A stretch of 64,000 bases of DNA, taken from IMG/VR virus record IMGVR_UViG_3300048597_000624, positions 21,225 to 85,224 of that record; one strand, given 5' to 3'. A program made the translations under genes and the position numbers. The notes below the pieces were generated by a model. It did not search any database and was not told the origin of the DNA. It saw only the letters and a list, made by a program, of their open reading frames with translations. Position 1 is the first letter of the stretch. Each line of letters opens with the position of its first letter. This stretch comes from a virus. Below are positions 16,214 through 24,524 of this stretch, piece after piece.

Positions 16214-17901
16214 AGGATCCCGTCAATGAACGCCGATCCTGGAATCGTGTTGTCGTCAGCATTGGTGCTGTCGTAAGCCCGCGACCCCATGCGCAGTCTT
16301 TCGAGTCGCGACAATGATTTTGTCAGCGCGAATTTGTATTCAGCTTCAATGCGGTAAAGCAACTTTTTCACGTCGGCTGTGAGTTGCGGCGCGTGCGGGA
16401 TGATGCTTACGTCCATCAGAACCGCCACGCCGGGCGCTTCGTTGTAATTCGCGAATGACGGTAGCTGCGGTGGTTCTCCTACCCGCTCCGCCTTGATCTT
16501 CACATGCCGATACGTAAGCCCGCCGCCTGGCTTTGTTAGCTGAACAACGAAGACATCATCGTCGCTGTCGCCGCCTCCAGCGATCGGCAGGGCGATGCGG
16601 TACGGATTGTGCTCGTATCGCCCAGACACTTCGTACACAGTGTAAATGGCTTGCTTGTGCTCTTCGCTGTATGGACCCGCCTGCTTGGGTAAATCGCCGT
16701 AGGTGACTTGCGGCTCTGGCGCGTTTGATTCTTCGGGAACGTTCTCTGACTGTTCGGTGGCTTCGGTCTTGAAGATCGAATGCTCGTCATTGCAAGGCGA
16801 TTGCCAATACGAAACGAATAGTCCGATTGGAGATGCTTCTCCAGTAACGGGAGGGACTGGCGACCGAAAGCGGTTGTACTCGTCTATCGAGACAGGCTTG
16901 CCCATCATGCTCAATGGGTCGTTGATGTTGAAGGCAACTCCTTCTCCGGACTGATTGTGGAGAATTCGGACAACCATTCCGACTCGATTTTCATGCAGAT
17001 AGTCAACGATTGAGGCGTTGAGAATGAAATACTGATTGTTTCCCATTGCCGCTAGCGCCAGTTTGTTTTCGATAACTTGAGCGCATGAGACAAGCAGCGC
17101 AGTCTTGCTTGCCGATGGTGGGCCTGTTAGCTCAATTTCAACTTCTCCGTGAGTGACAATTCCATCAGGCGAACTTGTGGTATGCCTTGCCGTCCACGAC
17201 GTGGCACCACCCGGCGCGGCATACGGTATCTGGCGGTCAACGATCGTGTAGTCGATCGTAAGTCCAGCGGTGTCCACGTTGAAGTTCATTGAATGCCGCT
17301 TAAAGCCTGGCTGTAATGGAGGAACGACCAGGTTGCGGAATGCGTGAGGTTCCATGTTGACCGTACTGACTTGAAGTCTCCCCGCGATTGTCCGCGTGCA
17401 GTACCAGTCTCCATCGTAGTCGTCGATGCTCGACCATCGGTTCGATAGAACTCCGCTAATGTTCGTCGCGTCTTCGCAGATCAGGCGACAAACCTCAATC
17501 GTAAATTCAATGCGGAGAATTCTTGCGCCGGCAGCGTGGGTGATCTTCACTCCAGACGGCTTGGGGCCGCTATTCAAATCCCACTTACTGCGCTCTTCCG
17601 AATCTGACGGAAGCGCCCGAAGGATTACCTCCTCGCCAATTTTGTACTCAAACTCCCGGCGCGGTTCATTCAAGCGATCTTGAATCGCCCGAAAGTTATT
17701 CGCCATGTTTGTGTTTCCAGGAGAAGCCCCCAGGTAGGGAGAAAGAAACTCCGGGTGAACCAAACCGGACACGGTAATACGGAAGCGATGATAGAGAAGA
17801 TCCGTTCCGGAAGGGTCGTATATTGGTTCCTGGGAGAACTCCTTGGTCAGGACGTTTGTTAGGCCAATTCCGTTGTAGGTGACCTTCGTGTCGTCAGACA
17901 T
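16210..17901 (-). CDS. Large hypothetical tail protein
   Basis: 563 residues, no membrane segment. It lies directly downstream of the tape-measure-like gene, where distal tail and baseplate proteins are usually encoded. The N-terminal 250 residues look beta-rich (FRITVSGLVHPEFLSPYLG), the C-terminus ends with a helix (LLYRIEAEYKFALTKSLSRL). The order suggests a distal-tail or baseplate protein; no family motif was recognised. Confidence 0.6.
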   Translation of the reverse strand: MSDDTKVTYNGIGLTNVLTKEFSQEPIYDPSGTDLLYHRFRITVSGLVHPEFLSPYLGASPGNTNMANNFRAIQDRLNEPRREFEYKIGEEVILRALPSDSEERSKWDLNSGPKPSGVKITHAAGARILRIEFTIEVCRLICEDATNISGVLSNRWSSIDDYDGDWYCTRTIAGRLQVSTVNMEPHAFRNLVVPPLQPGFKRHSMNFNVDTAGLTIDYTIVDRQIPYAAPGGATSWTARHTTSSPDGIVTHGEVEIELTGPPSASKTALLVSCAQVIENKLALAAMGNNQYFILNASIVDYLHENRVGMVVRILHNQSGEGVAFNINDPLSMMGKPVSIDEYNRFRSPVPPVTGEASPIGLFVSYWQSPCNDEHSIFKTEATEQSENVPEESNAPEPQVTYGDLPKQAGPYSEEHKQAIYTVYEVSGRYEHNPYRIALPIAGGGDSDDDVFVVQLTKPGGGLTYRHVKIKAERVGEPPQLPSFANYNEAPGVAVLMDVSIIPHAPQLTADVKKLLYRIEAEYKFALTKSLSRLERLRMGSRAYDSTNADDNTIPGSAFIDGIL

Positions 17902-17915
17902 CTCTCACTCTCTTC

Positions 17916-19112
17916 CTAGTCCCGTTCGTCTTGTCGTTCGCGCTGGTTCCGACCTTTCTGGCCATTCGGAGCTTGCCCCCACCGGACGGTATTAAACTTT
18001 CCATTCGCCATGTCGCGCAACGCTTGATTCCACACGCCGGTAGTCTTTGCATTTCCGTTCGCAATTCCTCGGTCAATATTTTGAAGCAATTGCACAATCG
18101 GATTAAGTCCAAGCTCTGCAGTCTTGGTCTGCAACCATGCCCAAATTGCAACCAGCTTTGCGGCGATAGTGGCGAGAACGTTTAAAGTGTTTGCCAGTTG
18201 CTGCTGGAGAGGGTGCAGTTGAGTTCTCATGTCGTTGATGGCATCGGCCAACATCTTAGTTGATCGTTCAGTTCCGGATGCCATCTGGTATTGACGCTGC
18301 ATGTCCGATCGTTCGAGTTCTGCGAAAGCTCTCGCGATTCCCCCGCTGTATCGCTTCAGGCCCTCCTGCGATCTGAGTTGCGTATCAGCAAATTGCTTGC
18401 TCGCCACACCAGCAGCAAGCAACGAGCCGGCCGCCGCGCTCCCGGCCGTAGCGAGAGTGGCCATCGCCATCGCTGACTTTTCAATCCGCTCGTCTTGCTC
18501 CTTCCTCGCCCGCTCCGCATCCGCCGAATCCGCCTCATCGGCCATCCCGCCGCCGATGATGTCCCCATACTGCTCCTTGTAGCCCGCGCGACGCTCCGCC
18601 CTCTGAACATCCGTCAGCGGACTCGCGGGGGCACCGTCCGCAGCGGTCGCCACGCCTTGGGACCGCTGCCGTAGCGATTGCTGGACAAGGTTGGCCAACC
18701 GCTGGAACGTGCTGCGATCGTTCTTGGCCGGCGCGTTCGGCTCGGATGGAGCCTGCGATCGAGGCTGCTGTGACGGCTGGGCGAACGACCGAAATCCAGT
18801 CTCGCGCCCCTCCGCAGGACGAATCCCGTACTCCCCGCTCGCCGACGGCGTGTACTTCCCCGTCTCGACTGGACGGATGCCGTATTCACTCCCCGACCCC
18901 GGCGACAGGTACTGATTGACTTTGCGTCCCGCGCGAGCCGCCAAGTCTCCCAAGCCTTCGTTGCGAACTACCTGGGCGGTCTGAGCGACAACCGGGCGAG
19001 CGGCTGCCGCGGCTCGAGTGAGCAAGCCGGAACCGGCCCGGGCGGCAATGGGGGCGATCTTCGGAATAAGTCCGGTCGCCATCGAAGCCAGCAGTGCCAA
19101 TGGGGCGCCCAT
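17916..19112 (-). CDS. Tape-measure-like tail protein
   Basis: 398 residues. Its ATG follows immediately after the stop of the frameshifted tail chaperone, the canonical position of a tape measure gene. The sequence is Ala/Gln-rich and helical, with hydrophobic segments (MATGLIPKIAPIAARAG, MATLATAGSAAAGSLLAAGV, LNVLATIAAKLVAIWAWL) as in tape measure proteins. It has an internal repeat, SEYGIRPVETG and GEYGIRPAEG. 398 residues is short for a tape measure protein, so the tail may be short or this is one part of the tape; call made mainly on position. Confidence 0.55.
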   Translation of the reverse strand: MGAPLALLASMATGLIPKIAPIAARAGSGLLTRAAAAARPVVAQTAQVVRNEGLGDLAARAGRKVNQYLSPGSGSEYGIRPVETGKYTPSASGEYGIRPAEGRETGFRSFAQPSQQPRSQAPSEPNAPAKNDRSTFQRLANLVQQSLRQRSQGVATAADGAPASPLTDVQRAERRAGYKEQYGDIIGGGMADEADSADAERARKEQDERIEKSAMAMATLATAGSAAAGSLLAAGVASKQFADTQLRSQEGLKRYSGGIARAFAELERSDMQRQYQMASGTERSTKMLADAINDMRTQLHPLQQQLANTLNVLATIAAKLVAIWAWLQTKTAELGLNPIVQLLQNIDRGIANGNAKTTGVWNQALRDMANGKFNTVRWGQAPNGQKGRNQRERQDERD

Positions 19113-19768
19113 TTACTGAACCCTCGTATCACGCGTCTCGTTCAGACGGGCATGAGTCTCCGCCATTGCGTAGAGCGCGGCTCCCTCGTCGTCCGATTCC
19201 GCCATGGCGCAGAACACAGCTTCGCTCAGCATGTCACTGCCATGCGACTTGAACGCCTCTACGATGCGCTGGCGGGCTCGGATTTCGGCTCGGCTTCGGT
19301 TGAGCCAGAATCCGACGACTCGTTCGTAGCCCCCTCCTGCGTCGTCTCCGTCAACTCCGCCGATGCCTCCTGGGAAGCATCCGCCGGCGACGTCAAAGCC
19401 GTAACAGACGGCGAGGTCAGAGTCTGGCTGGTACTTTTTTTTAGCCCCGCCAAGTACTCCATAAAGTCGACGAACAGTTGGACGGTTTCGCTTTCGGTCG
19501 CGCCATGCTGCGTACCGTCGGCGTCTTCCGTCCATTCCTTTAGACCGAAGATATCCCGCATGGCGACGATCAGGCGGCTCTGGGCTTCGAGGTCGCCGGC
19601 ATCGATCAATGCCGGATCCGACGTCAGATTGAACGAGTTGTGCATCCCCAGCTTGCGGTGGGCAGCAATCGGATCGATCGCGCGATTGATTTCTCCCGGC
19701 TTCTCTCCGTCGCTGTATCGAAAGATTTCCCGGGTTGGTTTGTTGTCCGTCATGGTCCCGCTGTACAT
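19113..19768 (-). CDS. Tail assembly chaperone, -1 frameshift long form (gpGT-like)
   Basis: The frame entered after a -1 shift at the A8 run (T8 at 19435-19442 on the plus strand) is open for 107 more codons and stops at 19113, one base before the tape measure ATG. The fusion would be 218 residues. The extension contains a hydrophobic Gly-rich part (YGFDVAGGCFPGGIGG) then a helical domain (FWLNRSRAEIRARQRIVEAF) that has no start codon with a ribosome site of its own. This is the textbook G/GT arrangement of tailed phages. Confidence 0.75.
19259..19768 (-). CDS. Tail assembly chaperone, short form (gpG-like)
   Basis: 169 residues in frame 0; AAAGG lies 8 bases before the ATG. The C-terminal 55 residues are Ser/Thr/Glu-rich. 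It lies between the probable tail tube gene and the tape measure, the standard place for the lambda gpG-like chaperone. At codons 109-112 the mRNA reads CTA AAA AAA AGT, a slippery site that lets a fraction of ribosomes shift -1 into the long form. Confidence 0.75.
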   Translation of the reverse strand: MYSGTMTDNKPTREIFRYSDGEKPGEINRAIDPIAAHRKLGMHNSFNLTSDPALIDAGDLEAQSRLIVAMRDIFGLKEWTEDADGTQHGATESETVQLFVDFMEYLAGLKKSTSQTLTSPSVTALTSPADASQEASAELTETTQEGATNESSDSGSTEAEPKSEPASAS

Positions 19769-19795
19769 GGATAGCGCCTTTCCATCTCTTCAAAA

Positions 19796-20278
19796 CTAGG
19801 AAGTCACTGCGTTTCGAAGCACTCCCGAACCGTTCTTGTGGGCTTCGAACTCGCAGACGAACCGAGAATATTTGGTACCCCGATTGCAGTTGATTGCTCC
19901 GCGCACAAACACCCGCGGGTAGTTTCGCGGAAGCAGCGTGGACGCGATCAGCAAGCGAATCGTCTTGCTGTCCTGGAACATGAGCGTGCCTGGAGTGCCA
20001 GGGGTGCCGGCCGTTCCGCCAGCCAGGCGAGCTTCCACCTTGGCGGCAACCGTAGAATCCCACTTGGTGAGCTCCATGCGGATGCGGGCAATTTCCCCCA
20101 GGTACTGGACGTCGATCGGCGGGCCATCATCGCCGCCGTGCTGGTCGCCAGGGACGTCGAGGAAAAAGCCCTCTTCGTCGATGACGATGCCGTTGTCGGA
20201 GTAGCCGAGATCTTCCAGGCCGGCTCCAGCGTCGATACGGACCAGAGCCGGGCCGGGAACGATGACTGCAAGTGCCAT
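19796..20278 (-). CDS. Probable major tail tube protein
   Basis: 160 residues, beta-rich (AVIVPGPALVRIDAG, YPRVFVRGAINCNRG, YSRFVCEFEAHKNG), no membrane segment. It lies between the DUF1320 connector gene and the tail chaperone, the usual place of the tail tube gene. The call rests on gene order and fold-like composition. Confidence 0.55.
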   Translation of the reverse strand: MALAVIVPGPALVRIDAGAGLEDLGYSDNGIVIDEEGFFLDVPGDQHGGDDGPPIDVQYLGEIARIRMELTKWDSTVAAKVEARLAGGTAGTPGTPGTLMFQDSKTIRLLIASTLLPRNYPRVFVRGAINCNRGTKYSRFVCEFEAHKNGSGVLRNAVTS

Positions 20279-20296
20279 GGCTTAAATCCCTCTCGT

Positions 20297-20803
20297 TCAA
20301 CCAGCCGACAGCGGCGACGGACGCCGCGCGGGGTAAAAGTTTCGGACGTTGTCGCGAAGTAAGTTCTGGTTCCGCACCGCCGATATCGAGGGCGTCAGCG
20401 CCTTGGGCAGGGCCGCGTCCTGCTGCGGTTCGAGGTTGAAGACATTCCGCCCCCGGCGCAAATCCTCGAGGTGGGCCTCGGCACGATCCATCGCCGCGAC
20501 TCGCGCTTCGCTGGCTCCATCCGGGCGCCGCTCCATGAGCATCCCCATGGCGACTTCGCAGGTGATGCGCTTCAGATACGCCTGCGAGTTGTCGGTGAGG
20601 CTCGACAAGTCCGCGACCGTGTACCGCTTGCCGACCAGCAGCGCCGCTTCGATACGGCCGCTGGCGTCTTCGAGAATCGCGAGCAGCCGATCGTCGGTTG
20701 CCAGGTCAACTTCCTCGACTCGCGTACCGTCCCCGACCAAGTCGCCGATCTCGCGACTATCGAACCGGACGATCATGTCGGCGGGGTCGGCGTAAGAGGC
20801 CAT
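20297..20803 (-). CDS. gp36-like head-tail connector (DUF1320)
   Basis: 168 residues from the ATG at 20803 (MASYADPADMIVRF). The opening YADPADMIVRFDSREIGDLV matches the start of phage Mu gp36-like proteins (DUF1320), and the helical body with RYTVADLSSLTDNSQAYLKR fits the same family. These proteins join the head completion complex. It follows the major capsid gene by 88 bases. Confidence 0.75.
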   Translation of the reverse strand: MASYADPADMIVRFDSREIGDLVGDGTRVEEVDLATDDRLLAILEDASGRIEAALLVGKRYTVADLSSLTDNSQAYLKRITCEVAMGMLMERRPDGASEARVAAMDRAEAHLEDLRRGRNVFNLEPQQDAALPKALTPSISAVRNQNLLRDNVRNFYPARRPSPLSAG

Positions 20804-20891
20804 ATCAACCAGCGAGTAAAAGAGAGAAGCTCTGGCGGGCGTGTTCGGCGCCACCCGCCAGAGCAAGCGAGCCAGCAAACATCAAGACGGA

Positions 20892-21941
20892 TCAGTCGCA
20901 GGCACCGGTGAACAAGAACCCAGTGACGGGAGCCGTCACGATGGTGTCGTAGTTCTCGGTGATGCGACCCTTGGTGCGGCGGTTGTCGGGGTCGTCCTTC
21001 GTCTCGATCGTCATCTCCTCTTTCATGAAGATGGTGATCGTCGAGAACGAGGGAGCGCCTTCCACACCAACCAGTCCGCCCGGTCGAGCGCACATGAACG
21101 GCGTTGTGTCAGGCAGCACGAAACCGCGGCTGGTGGTCGCACCCTTTTGCGTCGAAACGCGAACGGTCTTTTCGACCACAAGCGGGAAGCCATACAGCTT
21201 GTCCGGGAGTCCGAACATCGAATTGCCGCCGGCCAACTCGCCGCGGATTTGCGGGAGAGCGTCCGGGCTGCCCTTGATGTGGTCAACGATCTCTTGCGCG
21301 ACCGCCAGCTTGCGGGCCAAGCCCGGGCTGATGACGACAACCAAATCGTTGATGTCGATCGCGGCCAGCGTGTCCTTGAGGATCAACTCGGCCGCGTGAT
21401 TCAGCGACCGCTTGATCGACTGGGCCGCCGTGGTCGAGACGTCCCACTTGGTCGACACGCCGGTGATCGAACCGCCGGTCACAGCGCTCACGTGTGTCGA
21501 ATCGTAGTTGCCGGAGGTCGTCGCAGCGGTGATCGCTCGCAACGTGCGGGCGGTCATCATCCGTTGGGCGTGGATCCGGCTGTGGGCCGCGATGATGTCC
21601 CACGTCGCCTGTTCGGACGTCAAGTAGCCGATATTGAACCCGGTCGCGATGCGTTTCGCAGCGTAGGCCAGGTATTCGTGCGACTCGGTGCCGTCGTTGA
21701 AATCCGGCGACTCGTTTCCGTCCGGCCATTGCAGGTCGGCCAGATTGGAGTTGACCAGGCGGCCAGCCTGTTCGACCGTCATTTTCATGTAATAGCCGAC
21801 CATCTTGTCGACTGGGACGATTTGGGCGTATCGATTGACCGCGAAATCCTTAACATTCCGCGAGAAATCGACGACCATTTTTCCACTCGCTTCGTGCGAG
21901 GGGACGTAGGTGTTGTTTGCGCCTGGAAGTGTGGCTGCCAC
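20892..21941 (-). CDS. Major capsid protein
   Basis: 349 residues. Features expected of an HK97-fold capsid protein are present: N-arm, a helical spine-like segment (ESHEYLAYAAKRIATGFNIG), and a C-terminal beta region (GLVGVEGAPSFSTITIFMKE). It lies between the decoration protein and head-tail connector genes, downstream of the protease/scaffold gene, the normal head gene order. No assignment to a specific capsid family is possible by eye. Confidence 0.75.
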   Translation of the reverse strand: MAATLPGANNTYVPSHEASGKMVVDFSRNVKDFAVNRYAQIVPVDKMVGYYMKMTVEQAGRLVNSNLADLQWPDGNESPDFNDGTESHEYLAYAAKRIATGFNIGYLTSEQATWDIIAAHSRIHAQRMMTARTLRAITAATTSGNYDSTHVSAVTGGSITGVSTKWDVSTTAAQSIKRSLNHAAELILKDTLAAIDINDLVVVISPGLARKLAVAQEIVDHIKGSPDALPQIRGELAGGNSMFGLPDKLYGFPLVVEKTVRVSTQKGATTSRGFVLPDTTPFMCARPGGLVGVEGAPSFSTITIFMKEEMTIETKDDPDNRRTKGRITENYDTIVTAPVTGFLFTGACD

Positions 21942-21992
21942 GGCTCATCTCCAGACCCTTCCGTCATGGTCGCTTCCGTCGTCATGTGCTAT

Positions 21993-22046
21993 GTGCGTCT
22001 TCGCCCAGGACGGAGCCGGGCTTTTCGGGGGCCAGCCTAGACGCAC
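21993..22046 (-). promoter_or_regulatory. Structured leader upstream of major capsid gene
   Basis: In the 154-base gap before the capsid gene the minus strand holds an 8-bp outer stem (GTGCGTCT at 22046-22039 pairing AGACGCAC at 22000-21993) that encloses a second hairpin, GCCCGG with CCTGGGC. No U tract follows, so it is not a simple terminator. It could be an mRNA stabiliser or a regulatory leader. Confidence 0.45.
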
Positions 22047-22095
22047 TAGTTCGGTAAAAACTGTTCGGTGTGAATCGGTTGATTTGGTTGATGGA

Positions 22096-22515
22096 TTACG
22101 ACAAGGCAGGGATGAACTTGAAGATCACGATTTGCACGAGGATCTTGTTGCCCGATGCCCCGGCCGACAGTGCGATCGCACCGACGTGCTGCATGGTCGT
22201 GCCGGTGGTTGCCGCAGCAACGCCCTTGCCGTCCGCATCGGACTTGAGGTAGTCGCCGGCCACGACGTCGCCACCCAGTTCGAGCGGGCAAACGTCACCC
22301 AGGAAGTAACCCTTGAGCGCTTCGCCGGAAGCGGCCGCGTCAGCACCTGCCCCGGGAATCGGAGCGTCCTGCGCGGCTTCGCTCGAAATGCCGATGACCG
22401 GTTCGTTCGCATCGCTCTCCAGCAGCGTGTGATTCGCCGAAGTCGAATGCTTCATGAACCGGGAAGGATTGATCGTTCCGCCGGCGAGGAACGCAGGAGC
22501 AGCAGCACGAGCCAT
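22096..22515 (-). CDS. Capsid decoration/DUF2190-like protein
   Basis: 139 residues rich in Ala and Gly. The pattern ADGKGVAAATTGTTMQHVGAI plus GDYLKSDADG is like DUF2190-type capsid-associated proteins (small beta-barrel with 'a.aG..vrv.l'). It lies directly before the major capsid gene, the usual position for decoration proteins. AAAGGA precedes the ATG, and copy 2 of the two-hairpin element lies just upstream. Confidence 0.6.
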   Translation of the reverse strand: MARAAAPAFLAGGTINPSRFMKHSTSANHTLLESDANEPVIGISSEAAQDAPIPGAGADAAASGEALKGYFLGDVCPLELGGDVVAGDYLKSDADGKGVAAATTGTTMQHVGAIALSAGASGNKILVQIVIFKFIPALS

Positions 22516-22532
22516 GATTTTGTCCTTTGCCT

Positions 22533-22591
22533 AACGAAAAAAGCCCGCGACTCGTTTACTGAGGTCGCGGGCCCGGTTGTTCCGACACCCA
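22533..22591 (-). promoter_or_regulatory. Two-hairpin terminator-like element, copy 2
   Basis: Minus strand: GGGTGTCGGAACAACCGG, then hairpin CCCGCGACC...GGTCGCGGG, then CTTTTTTCG, ending 18 bases before the decoration gene start. The hairpin loop differs from the other copies while the leading segment is identical to copies 1 and 3. Confidence 0.75.
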
Positions 22592-22634
22592 ATTAAGTTG
22601 TAAGAGCCGGCTCTTTCGCCGGCGGAATCAGCGA

Positions 22635-24008
22635 TCAGGCTTTCGCGAGGGCGGCCTCGTAGGAAATGCCTTCGGATTGAGCGATGTTGACCGCCCGCTT
22701 CGCGCGAGCCTCGGCGTCGGCATCGCTTTGCCCCGTCTTGATCGGGGGTCCGGAGTAAACCCGACGTTCGACCGGGATGCGTTGATACCGCTCCTTGATT
22801 CGCGCTTCGTGCTTCTCGAATTGATCGTCGCTCAGTTCGATCGTCTCTTCGAGCTCGGCGGAGACGTCGAGCATGTGAGTCTTGGCCAGTTCGTCCAATC
22901 GCGAGTAGCGAACGCTGCGACGGTTCTCGCGTTCGAGCGCCGCGACACGCTGTTCGAGCACCTTGTTTTCACCGTCTTTCATGGCGTACTTCCTTTTCAA
23001 ATCGACGTTTTCGCGGCGGTATTTCTCGGCCACGGTCGCGCTCGCCTTGCCATCGACGTCATCTTCGACGGAGCCGGCGGCTCGCTCGTAGAACTCTTTG
23101 GACTTGGGGTCATCCCCTTCGCACATCGCTCGCTTGAGCTTGGTGCGGTCTTCGTCGCCCAGGATGCCCAGGAAGTCCTTGGCGCCCTTGTCGTCGCCGT
23201 CTTCCTGATATTTGCGGAAGGCTTCGACGTTGGTGTCGTCGTCGGCAAGTGGAGCGGCACCCAGCCCAGCCGCATCCGCTTGGGGAACGGTCGGCGCGGG
23301 GCCAGTCTCTTCGGCCATCTTCGAAGCCGCCCACTGAAAGACGTCGGTTTGTTGAATTGCGTTCACAACCTGCTGGATGTCTTCCGGCGTGAGAGCCATT
23401 TTGCGCTTCTCCTGAGTGGTGCCATCGGTCGGTACGAAGACGTTCGCACCACCAGGCGCGACGGCGGCATATTTGCGGACTTGGCGTCCCTTTTCGAGAC
23501 GTCGGTAGTGCAGGCCGGGCGGCAACCCCAGGTCGAGGCGGGGCGTCTCGCCGGCCAGTAGTGAAATCGGGTCGATGAATCGGTCGTGCAAGTTCTCTTC
23601 CGCCCAGACTTCGACGCTTCGGCGGGGATACTTGCGGATGACGTCGGCGCGATCCTTGAAGATTCGGAAGCGGGCGAAGATTGCCGCGCGAGGTCGTTTC
23701 CGGCCAAGGCGCCCCAGTTTGAACGGGCCAGCAAACCCAACCACTTCAGGATCTCGATCCTCTTCACCGGGATTGGGAGTGTGCCGCAGAATGATTGGCA
23801 CATAATCGCCGGTGTCTTCGATCCGCAGGTTGTTGTTGTGGCACATCGATTCGAGCACCGGCAGGTCGTACACCTCGTCTTCGCCCTCGAAAGCCGTGAC
23901 GTGCTCGGCGAAAACCGCGACGTCGTCCAGCACGATGAATTGCGATTCGTCCAGCGGTGCGCTGGAGAAGTCAATTTCGGCCGGGGCTTCGAGAGTGGCT
24001 GTTGCCAT
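22635..24008 (-). CDS. Prohead protease fused to scaffold domain
   Basis: 457 residues from the ATG at 24008 (MATATLEAP). The N-terminal 190 residues look like a Mu-I/HK97-type prohead protease: a His in PIILRHTP and a Ser in YPRRSVEVW are candidate catalytic residues, with the family-like FAGPFKLGRL segment. The C-terminal half is acidic and coiled-coil (KVLEQRVAALERENRRS), typical of scaffold. Position between portal and capsid genes supports this. Copy 3 of the two-hairpin element lies just upstream. Confidence 0.7.
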   Translation of the reverse strand: MATATLEAPAEIDFSSAPLDESQFIVLDDVAVFAEHVTAFEGEDEVYDLPVLESMCHNNNLRIEDTGDYVPIILRHTPNPGEEDRDPEVVGFAGPFKLGRLGRKRPRAAIFARFRIFKDRADVIRKYPRRSVEVWAEENLHDRFIDPISLLAGETPRLDLGLPPGLHYRRLEKGRQVRKYAAVAPGGANVFVPTDGTTQEKRKMALTPEDIQQVVNAIQQTDVFQWAASKMAEETGPAPTVPQADAAGLGAAPLADDDTNVEAFRKYQEDGDDKGAKDFLGILGDEDRTKLKRAMCEGDDPKSKEFYERAAGSVEDDVDGKASATVAEKYRRENVDLKRKYAMKDGENKVLEQRVAALERENRRSVRYSRLDELAKTHMLDVSAELEETIELSDDQFEKHEARIKERYQRIPVERRVYSGPPIKTGQSDADAEARAKRAVNIAQSEGISYEAALAKA

Positions 24009-24018
24009 GCGAGGTAAC

Positions 24019-24078
24019 CAACAAAAAAAGGCCCGCGATTCCATTTTGGAGTCGCGGGCCCGGTTGTTCCGACACCCA
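24019..24078 (-). promoter_or_regulatory. Two-hairpin terminator-like element, copy 3
   Basis: Minus strand: GGGTGTCGGAACAACCGG followed by hairpin CCCGCGACTCC...GGAATCGCGGG and CCTTTTTTTG, 11 bases before the protease/scaffold start. The hairpin has a single mismatch near its top. Confidence 0.75.
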
Positions 24079-24090
24079 ATCGCTTTGTTC

Positions 24091-24318
24091 TTACTTCAAC
24101 GATTCTGAGTTGGTTGCGTGGACGACTTCGATCAGCCCGTTGTCCACGCACAGCTCGACGTTGACGCGGCCATAATAGCCACGTCTTAAAACGTCCGTCA
24201 ATAGATTCTTCAACCGCGAGTTGGCTAACGCCAGCATCCTCTGGTTCTTCTCGAAGTCCACCGTAGGGACTTCAGGCGACGTCGTTGTACCACTCAAATC
24301 AGAATTCTCCTCGGTCAA
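24091..24318 (-). CDS. Small hypothetical protein
   Basis: 75 residues. The middle (MLALANSRLKNLLTDVLRRG) is helical, followed by YGRVNVELCVDNGLIEVVHA, a short beta hairpin. It lies between the portal region and the protease. Family not recognised; a head-maturation accessory is only a positional guess. Confidence 0.5.
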   Translation of the reverse strand: MTEENSDLSGTTTSPEVPTVDFEKNQRMLALANSRLKNLLTDVLRRGYYGRVNVELCVDNGLIEVVHATNSESLK

Positions 24319-24344
24319 AAGCCGTCCCGGCCGGCCGAGTTTAC

Positions 24345-24524
24345 TTAGGATGTTTTGCGGTTCTTCCGCTTCACTGTGCTCGCGTTGACCTTGGCTGCCT
24401 GCGCCTTGGAAGCCTTGGACTTGCGGCGGTACGTCTCTTTCTCGCTGGGCTTGGTCATTACCGCATCGCCCATGAAGCCTGGTCCACGGATCGGCGTATC
24501 GAAGATCTCAGGTAGATCGGCCAT
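24345..24524 (-). CDS. Small basic protein
   Basis: 59 residues starting at the ATG at 24524, which overlaps the portal fusion stop as TGATG. The start is MADLPEIFDTPIRGPGFMGD; the C-terminal half is highly basic (YRRKSKASKAQAAKVN), so it probably binds nucleic acid or an acidic protein partner. The tight coupling to the portal gene makes it very likely real. No family recognised. Confidence 0.6.
   Translation of the reverse strand: MADLPEIFDTPIRGPGFMGDAVMTKPSEKETYRRKSKASKAQAAKVNASTVKRKNRKTS

Noticed and set aside
19769-20063. Upstream part of the frame that contains the frameshift extension
   Set aside because: It overlaps the probable tail tube gene in another frame and is low-complexity; only the part after the A8 slip site is meaningful.
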